Assembly: GCA_011947345.1 (NCBI GenBank)
Contig: JAAVTG010000721.1
Coordinates: forward strand, 124,001-188,000
From: Phytophthora quininea
Taxonomy: Eukaryota > Oomycota > Peronosporomycetes > Peronosporales > Peronosporaceae
Length of the DNA: 64,000 bases
Direction: 5' to 3'
Part shown: in pieces, positions 34,971-44,893 of the stretch
Layout: each line of letters opens with the position of its first letter
How positions within the stretch are numbered: the first letter of the stretch is position 1
The notes under the pieces: generated by a model
Seen by the model: the letters and a program-made list of their open reading frames with translations, nothing else
Told to the model about the DNA's origin: nothing
The model's database searches: none
Made by a program: the position numbers and the translations under genes

Positions 34971-37900
34971 TTAGTGTCGTTTTGCAGGAGCCTCTAGAAC
35001 TTGTAGGTGGCGTTGTAGCTGGGGGTCTTTCGCTTTAGCAGCGTAGGCTTGAACCAATGTGTTCACATCTTTGCTCAGCCCAGCGACGGGCTCCCACGAG
35101 TCCTCAATCGCCTCCAAACCGTGCCATCCCACTAGAATCTCGTAGGTCCTGCTCTTTTCATTCCACCGGTGTTTCACCAGCTCGCGCACGCGAAGCATGG
35201 TGCCTTGAGCAGCCACATGCTTAAGAAGCTCTTCGGTCACCTCTAAGTCCTTGTCTGCAAAGAACTTGAGCCGAGAGGCGTGCACTTCAAGTGTGTCACC
35301 GGTGACAAGATGTTTCAACTTGAAGACTCGTAGGGTAGAGCATCAGTTACCATGTAAGGCCCTACCCAGGTGACTAGCAACTTGTTCTGTCGTTTCTCGT
35401 CCACCCTTGAGCGTAGTACGTAGTCACCCACGTTGAAATTGACCAAATTGTCCCCACGCTCACGCTTTTTGTTCAGCAGAGTTTGCTTGAGACGGGCGTC
35501 TTCAACTGCCCTGTGCATGTCTCTGACGCTGCTGCGTAGCTTAGCTAAGCTTTCATCGATCTGCACCGTTGTCCGTACAGGTTGCACGCTGTCGGCCATG
35601 CTCGGCCCGAGGTATACGGCTCTCAGTGGAGACGGCGGCTCCAAACCGGTGAACAGCTCGGCCGGCGTCTTGCCTGCCAGTGATGGCACTGCCGTGTGAT
35701 TCAAATTGCCTTGTACCACTGGTATGAGGTGGGGCCAGTCTCGGTAGTTCAGCTTGTAGTCGAGAATCATGACCCTTAAGACTTGCAGTATGTCGCGGTT
35801 AACGCGCTCGACTGAGCCGGTAATCCACGGGCAGTACGCTGGCGAAAAGATCTGTTTGCAGTTCAGTCGGTTGCACAGCTCTGCTATTACTTCGTTCTTG
35901 AAGTGTGTACCTTGGTCACTGATCCAGTCTTTCGGTATTCCAAACCGACTGTACCACTGCATCATTGCTTCAGCTGCAACAGCACTTGTAGGCGAATCAC
36001 ATAGCACTAGTTCGCAGTAGTGCGTTGCATCATCCTTTAGCACCAGGAGGTACTGATTGTCTCCGTACGATTCTCCCAAGTACAGGAAGTCCCAGTGCAA
36101 CGCTTGATTCCGTTCGTTGCACCGGTATGTCTCGCTCCAGGGTCTCGGCACAACCTTCCCCCTTTACATGGTGGCACAAGAGGCAGCTCGCCAGGAAACT
36201 GTCCACGAATTGCCGTAGATGTTGCACGTGGAAGATGCGGCTGATTTGTGCCAGCATTGCTTCCCGGCCTCGATGACCTTGAGGTCCACAGTGGGCGATG
36301 ATACACACACGTCGTAGCAGGTCCTTAGCCTCGGAAGGGATCCACACCCTCGTGCCCTTGCGCAAAACGCCGTCATCGCCTTCCTCTAGGTGCTCTCGCA
36401 CCGTATTGCCTCCAAGATGGCGCTGGGCGTTGACAATAGCATCCAGCGTGGGCCATTCAAACCCTTCAGTGTCCAGTGGTCTCAGAGTCAACAGGTCTTG
36501 TTGTTGTTGTGCGCGAGTACGCGTTCGTCGCAGGCTGGTTGTTGCGGGAGTCGTGCAAATCGTGAAACCATGTCGGCCCAGACATTGTCTTGGCCAGCGA
36601 TATGGTGGATGTGGTACCGAAATTCACCAAGTCGCATTGCCCATCTGAGCAGCTTGCCACGGATGTGCTTTTTGACAGCCTCGTCGGGTGCGAAAACGTG
36701 TATGAGGTTCCTGTGGTCGCAGTATAGTCGAAAGCCACTTAATCGCAATAGTAGATAAGGTAGCATATCACAGGCTGCTACAATTGCGAACGCCTCCCTC
36801 TCAATCACGGACCAATTCTCTTGGGCACCCGTGAACGTGCCGCTTACACACTGCAGGAGCTGATGCTGCTGCTTCGCAATCGGCTTGTCGTCCCGCCAGC
36901 ATGCCACATCAGTCACGATCACACTCCACGCAGCATCGGACGCGTCAGTGAACACCGACAACACTCCATCCGGGCTCGGATGTGCTAGAGTGGCCGAATT
37001 AGCAAGACACTCCTTAACCCGCTGGAATGAAGCTTTCTCTTCATCTGTGAATTCCACGGGTAATCGTGCTGCAACACGCTTTATCCGTTTACCGTTTCCC
37101 AGGGTCACGTCCAAGCGCTTTTGCAATGACTGTACATGGCCTGCGTAGTTTATCAGGCTATCCCGCATCCAGTTGCAGGCGCGTAGGAATTGTTGCAAGT
37201 CTCCTGCAGTTGAAGGTAACTGGTCGGGATCATGCCGTACGCCTTGTCTGTCGAGTATTTTCCCACACCACTTCACAGATGTTTGGACTTGGACGCGCTT
37301 AGCTTCAAGCCGAACTCGTTCATGAGAGCGAAAAGCTCACTCAGCTTCTCAAGTAGGTGTCCATGTTGTCCGCGTACAGCAAGAGATCGTCAATCCAAAT
37401 TAACAGATTCTTGTACAGCAACTTTTCGAAGCACTTCTCCATTGTCACGTGGAAGTGTAATGCTGCATCGCTGAAACCTTGTGGTACGCGTGTTGGCGTG
37501 TAGACCTTGGCATCCGTCATGTAACTCAGTATCTCTTGACTGGCCTTGGCAAGCGGCAGCTGCCAAAAGCCTTTGATAAAGTCAAAGAGTCCAAAGAAAC
37601 ACATTCCTCGAACATGCTCTGTGATCACCTGCAGAATCGGCATGACTCCTGCCATCGGCTCCGTCTCGGCGTTGACGGGACGGTAATCGTTGGTCTGGCG
37701 GAACTCATCCTTCTTAGGCTTCTTGATCGCCAATGCCGGACACGCCCAGCGACTCGAAGGGTTCTCAAAACCCAGCCGAGTCTCACCAATTCGTCGTTGA
37801 ACTCCTTCAAAACATTTCGGATGTGTGGCGGGTATGCTCGTGGCTTACACCTGTAAGGTTTCGCCCCTTTCTTGAGTCGCAGTTTAAGCGGCGGTACCTT

Positions 37901-38470
37901 AGCAGGAGGATCTGGCCCGAGATGTAGTCGCCAAATATCGTACATGTACACAATAGTACGCAGTTGGTCCTCCTTGTCAGCCGGAAAGCCATTCTCCAAT
38001 GCACGGGCAATCATTCCTTCAACCGCTTGTAGGACCTCTTCGTTAGGTGAGCTGCCAGTACTGAAGCCTTCACCGAACTCGATCGGGTCATCGTCATTTG
38101 CTGCAGTCTGGTGTGCCAACTGCTCGAGCTGCCGATCGATGTTGATGCCCAAATCGTTCAGAATGTCATCACCGAGAATAAATTCATCTTCATCGGCGTC
38201 AATCACAAGCACCTCGTAGGCATTCACCGGTTTCACTGGTCCTGCTGCTGTGTGGAGCAAAATCCGCAGTCGTACAGACCGTTTTGCAAGGATCTGGTGC
38301 TTGCCGACTGTCTCACAGACAATCGGGCTTTTCAAGTTGGAACTCCTTCAACTCTTTCAGCTTGCAAGCGCTAATCATGCTCATTTCTGCCCCAGTATCC
38401 GCGCAATAGGGCATCGTCAACTTGTCTTCTAACACAATTATCCTGTTGTGCTTCGAGAGACAAGCCTTTA
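34971..38470 (-). pseudogene. Gypsy pol: protease, RT, RNase H, integrase, chromodomain (frames broken)
   Basis: Protease has CADTGAEMS at about 38380-38410. RT shows 'DYRPVNAETEPM' and 'LLIWIDDLLLYADN' (the YxDD box reads WIDD). RNase H (36488-37276) has 'WSVIEREAFAI' and 'LYCDHRNL'. Integrase shows an HHCC zinc region (about 36200-36320) and core acidic residues in 'HWDFLYLG', 'ISDQGTHF' and 'GSVERVNRD'. The C-terminal chromodomain (34971-35318) has 'VRELVKHRWNEKSRTYEILVGWHGLE'-type sequence, which in other chromoviruses helps target integration to chromatin. Successive domains alternate between two frames, needing about six single-base changes. Confidence 0.88.
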
Positions 38471-38483
38471 TGCGCTTCAACTT

Positions 38484-39527
38484 TCACGCCCTGTTTCCCG
38501 ATCGCTTCGAGTTGTTGCGATCACGACGCTCGTGAATTTTTCGCAGGATGTCCTTCTTCTCGTCTCCCGTTGCTTCTGGGCAGTGCACGAGCCAATGATC
38601 CCCTTGACATTTCAGGCATCCTCCGCTGGGAGGTTTGTTGTTTCCGTTGTCGTTTGACTTCTGGTTGCCTCCTTTTCCAGCTTTTCCTTGTCCCTTCGGA
38701 CCAGATTTGCGATGGAGCTCAACCTTACGGGGTTTTGCCTGTGACGGCTGCGCTCCGCTTTCAGGTTGGTTGGACCGCTTCCTCTTCTGGCCGCTGTCGT
38801 TCAAGCGAGTGCGCTTGCGGCGCTGGAAGTCACGATCCTGCTCAAAAGCTTTGCTCAGGATGAGCTTGAATAGTTCCTTTTCGTTGTCCTTGGCTGCTCG
38901 ATTTTGGTACTTAATAGTGGTCGTCACTTCCTCGCGCAAGCCGCGCGGTTCCAGCGACTCCACCATCAGCTTGCACTTCAGCCGAGTTCCTTCTTTCTCC
39001 TTGAAGAACTCCTGCCAGCCTTGTTCCTCGATGAACTCGCGGCTTTTGGCAAAGTACTGCATCACGCGCTCCTTGACGTCGGACTCTTGCAGGTTGATCA
39101 CCACGTTCTCCTTGAAGAGCCCCGCGACATCGGGAATAGCATTGTTCTTGACTGACGAAATGATGTCGTCGATCTTTGCGACGATGAATTCGTCCGTGAC
39201 CGTGCCGGCATCGACGTCCCAGTCGAACTCGCACCACACCGCCAACAACCGACGATCGAACGACTTCTTCACGCTGACCAGAACTTCGTTCATCTTGGCC
39301 TTGTCGTTTTTGCAACGCATGGCGACTTTCTCCTCATACTCACGGCGCGGCTTGCGCCACTCCACGAGCGCAGCATGCGACGTGCTCTTCAGCTGCGGGG
39401 CCGCGAGAGGCATGAACAGCGCCAGCGGCACAGTAGAAGGTTGAGCATTTGCTCCAGTCGCCGACGATCCTGCGTCTTGCATTGGTTGCCCCGATGGTCG
39501 TGAGTTGTTGCGCGTTGAAACAGTCAT
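38484..39527 (-). CDS. Gypsy gag polyprotein
   Basis: The ATG at 39527 lies 33 nt inside the 5' LTR, and the 347-codon frame is open. A low-complexity start is followed by a capsid-like helical region, then a basic Lys/Arg/Gln/Gly-rich part. The zinc knuckle CLKCQGDHWLVHC (CX2CX3HX4C) lies near the C-terminus. Gag forms the particle and its knuckle binds the element RNA. The in-frame Met codon at 39614 lies within the LTR, so I prefer 39527. This is the only long unbroken frame of the element. Confidence 0.85.
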   Translation of the reverse strand: MTVSTRNNSRPSGQPMQDAGSSATGANAQPSTVPLALFMPLAAPQLKSTSHAALVEWRKPRREYEEKVAMRCKNDKAKMNEVLVSVKKSFDRRLLAVWCEFDWDVDAGTVTDEFIVAKIDDIISSVKNNAIPDVAGLFKENVVINLQESDVKERVMQYFAKSREFIEEQGWQEFFKEKEGTRLKCKLMVESLEPRGLREEVTTTIKYQNRAAKDNEKELFKLILSKAFEQDRDFQRRKRTRLNDSGQKRKRSNQPESGAQPSQAKPRKVELHRKSGPKGQGKAGKGGNQKSNDNGNNKPPSGGCLKCQGDHWLVHCPEATGDEKKDILRKIHERRDRNNSKRSGNRA

Positions 39528-39559
39528 GTTCGTTGACCTTTCACAGCTAAAGAATTCTT

Positions 39560-39809
39560 TGTAGTGGGTCTCAGATAACAGGTAACATTTGGCGAGGGAA
39601 GCTGGCACTTCCACTAAGGTTTTGCCGAGTGTATTGCTGTCGGCTTCGAGGTAAATGTAAAACTGATCAAACTAAACATGCATGCCGACTAACCGCTCTA
39701 CACTTCCACTAGCAGCGTCCCAGTAGTGGCTCGACATGGTGATGGCACGTGCCACCACCTGTACCAGCCTGAGTTGACGTACGACTACACAAGCTGTAGC
39801 AGTAGCTCG
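39560..39809 (-). repeat. Gypsy 5' LTR
   Basis: It matches 34394-34643. The outermost A of the TG...CA unit is G here (plus strand CTCG instead of CTCA). Confidence 0.88.
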
Positions 39810-40430
39810 GCAGCGCGAGCGTCATGGAGATGAGTATGAAGGATTCTTCGACGGTGGTGCACGTCATGTCCGTAGCACTGTGCGTTTCGACGATGGTCAG
39901 TCTAAATACGTTGGGTTCTGGCATGAGGACGCGATAGATGGGCGAGGTGATATTTAATCTCCATGATGAAGACGGCTCTCACACTGGAGATACAGTAAAT
40001 ATGTACTGGCGAAAGTACGGGAATTCTGTTACGAAGGTGCGTTCATACAAAACCAAACACGTGCGGGCCATCATCACGCCAATCTTGGCCCAAGCTACAG
40101 CATCATCAAGAAGCAGAATTACATCGCCATCGCTTTGCCCACACAACTCGATAACGCAAGCAGGTCAACAGCAAACGACGGGTAGAGCGTGAACATACTT
40201 CCTCCAGCGCGAACGGGCAAAGTTGATGCTGGGCTACCAACTGCTGGACGACTTTTACGAGCATTCGACGAACGACAAGCACGAGCAGTACGAGGACAAC
40301 CAGCTGGGACGTGGCGAATTACAGCGAGTGCAAGAAGAACGAGCTGCTTTAATGTCGTTCGAGAAACAGCGTACTCAGTTCCGCAAGGAGAAATACAACT
40401 TGCCGCCGCGTAAATAGTCTCTTGCAACTT
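39810..40430 (+). pseudogene. Coding-like remnant of unknown family
   Basis: Segments read 'RHGDEYEGFFDGGARHVRS' up to a TAA at about 39955, then after frame changes an acidic, Glu/Gln-rich end ('LLDDFYEHSTNDKHEQYED', 'FRKEKYNLPPRK') that stops at 40417. Codon character suggests former coding sequence. I do not recognise the family. It may be the C-terminal part of a gene cut by the Gypsy insertion. Confidence 0.35.
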
Positions 40431-40862
40431 AGAGTGCGTCAGGTTGATCGAGAAAATGAAATTACATCGTGCTGAAGCTGCTGACTGCGCAGATTTGAAA
40501 ACAAAACCCGATGCTTTCACCCAACGAACCTCAAACGTGAATTGACTGGAAGCACTCATGAGGATGATCGTGAGAGAGGAAAAAATGAACAAACTATGAC
40601 CGGGGCTCAAGGTTAAAGCGATGCGCTTTGTCAAACGAGTCTGAGCCAACTCAACATCAAAAGTTTGCTTTCGCATTTTGACTATCCAACCTATCGAAGC
40701 CGGCTGCGTAGTACTTTTCACGACATCGACTTTCAAGAAATATAACGGAGCTGAAGATGGTAAAGTGATCCCGGGTGTTTTCATTCTCATGGAAAGGGGG
40801 CAAACCGACGATGACGATGCTGGCGGAGCTCGCCAGCTAACGACTTGCAACCTATGGGAATG
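40431..40862. other. No gene recognised
   Basis: One short open frame (40678-40866, plus) with an acidic end has no known motif. Confidence 0.25.
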
Positions 40863-41150
40863 TTAACGGCCCCTTGCGATAGTATTGTAGATACGCCTTG
40901 GTTTCCTTGTAGTTCTTATTGGCTGTCGTTTGATGGCCCAACAGACCAGCAAGACCCAACTTCTCGTTGATTTCGCCCGGATTTTTCTTACTGTTTTCCA
41001 CGAAGCAAACCTGGCCAGCCAAAATGGGTTCGTCCGCTCTTCGTCGTCGTCAGCGGATTTGGTATCTTCCGCGTCGTCTTCTTCCACCTTGCCGACGGTC
41101 CTCAGAAAGCGTGCGATCTTGTTGTTAGTGATAACGGCAAGTGAAATTTT
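40863..41150 (-). pseudogene. Small RxLR-dEER effector lacking its start
   Basis: Read leftward from about 41150 the frame gives RFLR followed after about 20 acidic residues by DDDEER, a textbook RxLR-dEER pair. Upstream there is a TAA instead of a signal peptide with Met, so the secretion signal is lost. After 'FWLA' the frame shifts, and an alternative frame gives 'NEKLGLAGLLGHQT' and 'NKNYKETKAYLQYYRKGP' before a stop near 40865. The body is short for the family. Confidence 0.65.
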
Positions 41151-42200
41151 GTATTACGGTCACCATTTCCGGAAGAGAGATCACTCTTCAATTTGAATTT
41201 CGACATCGTTCTGTAAACACGGCTCCACCAAGTTTCAAGCCGAGATGAACCTTTATTTTTTGCGGGCCAAGCGATCGCTTCAATGACGACCAGCTCTGTC
41301 GCAGCTGAAGACGTTCCAGTGGAGCTTCCACTAAATGATGGACCGATGGAACTCAACAGCGAAGGTTGGAGGAGGAGTTGCTGTAGAGAGATGTCCCGCC
41401 GAACAACATGTGGTAGCTGCTTGGGCTCAATAAAGCCGCGAGTGCTATGACATTCAAGGAATCCGGACAGCAGTTTTAGAGGACGCGTCACTTGATCAAC
41501 GGCACTTGTTAGTGCAGCCAAGACTACAAGGTAATCACACTTGTATTCTTCTCTTAGCTATCCGTGACTAACTCTCTTCCTTGCAGAGCTGATTCCAGAC
41601 TAACATGCAGGGTCGCTCGAGCCGATTGCAAGCACATCGACTGGCGGCTACTCGATCGCCACGTCGGCGACGACACAAGATCGCGCCCGACGTGGCCGTT
41701 ATTCAAAGGTTTCGGCGCGGCAAGCGCAGCAGCCGATTTCCAACAGTTGACTGCGAAGGCGACACACAAGGATGGGGGAAGGTTATTTTTGTGGTCAGAT
41801 ACAGAACGGATCTGGTCTAAGAACGGAGTGCAAATTTGCCAGTCAGGAGCTTGTCGTCTGCGTCAACACTCCACGTTAATCTCCGCGTACGCAGACAGAC
41901 TGTTTCGCGCCACGACGGTCTTCGTGTTGAAGGTCATCGATAACACCACTCGTAGCGGTTGCGACAACGCGTCGCTGGAGGGAGCACCAACGAACTGGGG
42001 TAGGCAAGTCATTGCAAGATAAAGCTAGCTACGGGTAGAACTGACAGTGTTCTACACTACAACGTCGGCGATTTCCTTTGAATCTGCAGTCGGCACAACT
42101 TGTTCAGCAGTCGTCTCTAACGCCTCAAGAAGATCGACAGAATGGGGAGCTCAATAGTCTCACGCGGCATACGCCGTGCACGGCATCTCGGAATGTCTGC
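41151..42200. other. No gene recognised
   Basis: Open frames on both strands (for example 41564-42022 plus) show no motif. It probably includes decayed 3' sequence of the MULE remnant to the right. Confidence 0.3.
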
Positions 42201-42212
42201 CAGTTGCTGCAC

Positions 42213-43536
42213 TTACTCCGCCGATATTTGCTTGATGCTGATCACGAACGTAGCCATCGACGGGTGATTAGGCACACGCGTGTTAAGGACGCGGTTAAAC
42301 CGCTCCAAAGGGTTGTTAGTCCGAGCGACGAGCTCGTTTTCCATGCCGTAAACATTCCAGAGCTCTACATCGTACCCGTCAATCCATGCACATTGAAGAT
42401 ACTCCCAGAAGTCTTGCAACTTCTTGATCGAGTACTCAATGTCTTGTTTCTCACACTGGCGCATAATCTCTTGCTTAGCCTACTCGATTCCACGTGTCCT
42501 CACGTGATCAGGATCAGCGACTGTCAGCATATCCAAGACTCCTCTAGTCATCGCTATCATGCGCTCTGCTTCTGGCACCGCATAACGCTTCAGGGTACGC
42601 CTCCATGCCTGTTTCATTTGAAATAGGCACCCCAAGACGATGGCATCAGGAAACTGAGTTTGCACTGTCTGAATTAAGGCAGACTCGAAGTCGCATATAA
42701 CTTCGGCGGGGCTGAGCTGGTCGGTCGGTAGCTTGTAGCACAAAATGCATCATATCCCGGTACGCGAAACCAGAGCGCGAAGTTCATAGGATATAAAACA
42801 CTGGTATAAAGAGTCCTGATTCACGGTCGTGGACCATGAACACCACGCATTCCTCATAGTTACGGGGCATACATCGAAATGTACCTCCCGAAAGAGATTT
42901 ACGTTGTTGTAGCCCAGGAGGTTCACGAGTGCCGGGTGCGCCCATCCGAGCAATCTTGTGGGCTTATTCACGTCTTCTTGGTTCGCAGACACAAAATAAA
43001 AGTGGAAAAAAGACCCTTTCATTTAGTGCCAACGAAAGAGGTGGGATTTCCACTGACCCATGCACATCGCCACTGTAGTGAATGGCTCTTGCCCTGTAGA
43101 CACGCGTGATGACTTGCGACTCGGACAGACCAATTGAGACGTTGTTGTTGGCATTCTCGTAAAATAGACTGCGTAGCTCCTGCCAAATCAGCCGAGCCGG
43201 CCTCGCAACATCACTAATGGCTAAGCTGTCTGTCATCGCCTTCATTTCCTCCTTGACATCCTCCAGGCCGTTTGCAACGTTTGCGTCACTACAAGTGTGA
43301 GGTCGAATGCTAGAATATTTCATCGAGGAAACACGAAACTTCATCGCCCCTCTACAGCCAGAACGATATCTTGAGCAGCGAAACGAAATCTTCTTCGACG
43401 AATCCCATGCGTGAGTATACTTGTAGCTCTGGTAAAACCGTGTAATTCGCTCCCGCGGCTCTCCGGAGGCTCTGCACCTGCGTTCGACATTGCCTATTCC
43501 AAACTGATGCTGGCTACAGCAAATACCGCCACCCAT
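42213..43536 (-). pseudogene. MULE transposase with FLYWCH-like finger, decayed
   Basis: From the right: a FLYWCH-like finger ('YTHAWDSSKKISFRCSRY', 'CRGAMKF', then His) and the region 'VITRVYRARAIHYSGDVHG'. The MULE core is in 'ICDFESALIQTVQTQFPDA' with 'GCLFQMKQAWRR', and the C-terminal 'LWNVYGMENELVARTNNPLERFNR' follows. It is a diverged relative of the transposase at 44894-46809, block for block. Three frame changes or stops break it, and the 'FIDGTF' block is not recognisable. Confidence 0.78.
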
Positions 43537-43723
43537 TTTCAGATCCTGAAGTCATTCTTCCCATCAGAAGGTCCGTTCCAAGACCTGATCCGTTCTGTAT
43601 CTGACCGCTTTAGTAGCTAACCTGATGGGATGGAGAAGCACAAAAGCGCAATCTCAGTTTCGGTCCAACCGAATGGTTGTTCCAGTACAGTAGTTCACAA
43701 GCTTGAGCGTCGATAGACAAACA

Positions 43724-44167
43724 ATGCGTGTGCTGTACTTGTTCCTGGTTCTTGAAGTCATCTTCACCAACGTCAATGCTGCTGAGCTTAAAGACTCTGA
43801 GGTGACCGACATTTTGGGGTTGACATCGTTCAAGTTACACGTTGCGTCGCGATTGCTGGTTGAGGGGCACGACTTTGCTGATGGCATGCGCGGTCTGAGA
43901 ACCACCGTCTAGACCGACGACTTGAACTACGACGAAGAAGGAGAACACGCGACCCACTCCGACAAAGTAAAGAAGGGTGCCAAGATGGTCTGGAACCAGA
44001 AGAGCCACCTGGTGGAGAACGTCACCTCTGGGGACTTGTTCGCAAAGGCGAGCAGGAAAACCACGAGTCGCGGTCAATACCGCGCCATTCGCGGCGCAAA
44101 CTACGACAAGAAGTGGCATCACAAAATAATTCTCGAAGCTATTCGTACGAGGGCAGGAAACGTTTGA
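43724..44167 (+). pseudogene. RxLR effector with one in-frame TAG
   Basis: The ATG at 43724 opens a signal peptide (RVLYLFLVLEVIFTNVNA). RGLR stands at residues 56-59. Codon 63 is TAG (43910-43912). The same frame then continues DDLNYDEEGEH, an acidic region like the dEER segment, and stays open to the stop at 44165-44167. It ends 'KKWHHKIILEAIRTRAGNV', a Trp/Leu-containing tail. With readthrough the product would be about 147 residues. A single nonsense change just past the RxLR is the only visible lesion. Confidence 0.7.
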
Positions 44168-44346
44168 ATTTGTTGAATATCCACCGCAATCAACACCACC
44201 GTTTGTGGTAGTTACACTTGGCTAAGCCAAGCTGAACTCCTTGTTTGAAGACATGTAAACAGCTCTATTACGTCTATTCCTCTGACGTAACTCAGTCCGT
44301 TTTATCTTCCTGAAATCCTTCAAATGCTTGTAGTTGTCTGCCGTTT

Positions 44347-44759
44347 TCAGGCCATCCTACTCAAGTTGTCTAATCCCAACGCCGTCTTCACAAAGTCCTC
44401 TGATTTTCCCGACACCGCCCAAATTTGCACTCGCATCTTCATCTCGGCTTCTGAGGTCTCCTTCAGGGCATACTTCGCCAAAGCTGCCGGGTCATCGTTA
44501 ACTTTGACCACGTATCTTAAGTACGTCTTGAAATCGTTCGATTTCATGAGCTCCGCGGTAGAAAGTTTGTAAAGCCACAACTTGGTCCACGCCCCAAATG
44601 TCGACATGTCCCTCTTGACCCAATTGGCTATGACATCGTCGGTGTGTGCGGCCATGAGCTTCGTGTAGTACTCAAACTTGGGACTTGCATTGATGGCTTT
44701 ATCCGACAGCTTGTCAAAGCCTAAAGCTTTCTTGACATTCTCCGGGGTAAACTTTTCCA
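44347..44759 (-). pseudogene. RxLR effector, C-terminal LWY part (3' half of a split gene)
   Basis: It reads open on the minus strand from the MULE boundary: 'LEKFTPENVKKALGFDKLSD', 'KFEYYTKLMAAHTDDVIANW', 'DFKTYLRYVVKVNDDPAALA'. These are LWY repeats, ending at 44347. The matching N-terminal half is at 47853-48268 on the other side of the 44760-47852 element. Joined, they would form one effector in conventional order. Confidence 0.75.
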
Positions 44760-44781
44760 GGGTCACCGAGCGGTCTGGTCT
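44760..44781 (+). repeat. Left terminal inverted repeat of the RING-MULE
   Basis: GGGTCACCGAGCGGTCTGGT plus two bases. Its complement ends at 47852. Confidence 0.85.
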
Positions 44782-44893
44782 TGTCGGGACCCGAGACCCG
44801 AAGCAAGACCAGACCAAAACAGGACCCGAAATAATATTAATACGATAACTTATATGTAAAAAATGAAATTAATTTTGAAATGCAAAGTTGAAG

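Larger units (their letters stand above)
34394..39809 (-). mobile_element. Chromodomain Gypsy LTR retrotransposon (5.4 kb)
   Basis: About 250-bp direct repeats at 34394-34643 and 39560-39809 flank gag, protease, RT, RNase H, integrase and a chromodomain on the minus strand. This is Gypsy order, with integrase after RNase H. I see only about two mismatches between the repeats apart from the outermost base. Flanks GAAGG and GCAGC do not match, so one end was probably altered after insertion. Confidence 0.92.

Noticed and set aside
38635..39444. 269-codon plus-strand open frame
   Set aside because: It is antisense to the Gypsy gag gene, which has a zinc knuckle and the correct position after the LTR.
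40119..40850. 243-codon minus-strand open frame
   Set aside because: It has no motif and a Ser/Leu-rich shadow-like composition. The opposite strand looks more protein-like in 40.2-40.42 kb.
42078..42626. 182-codon plus-strand open frame
   Set aside because: It is antisense to recognisable MULE transposase blocks (NPLERFNR, ICDFESAL).
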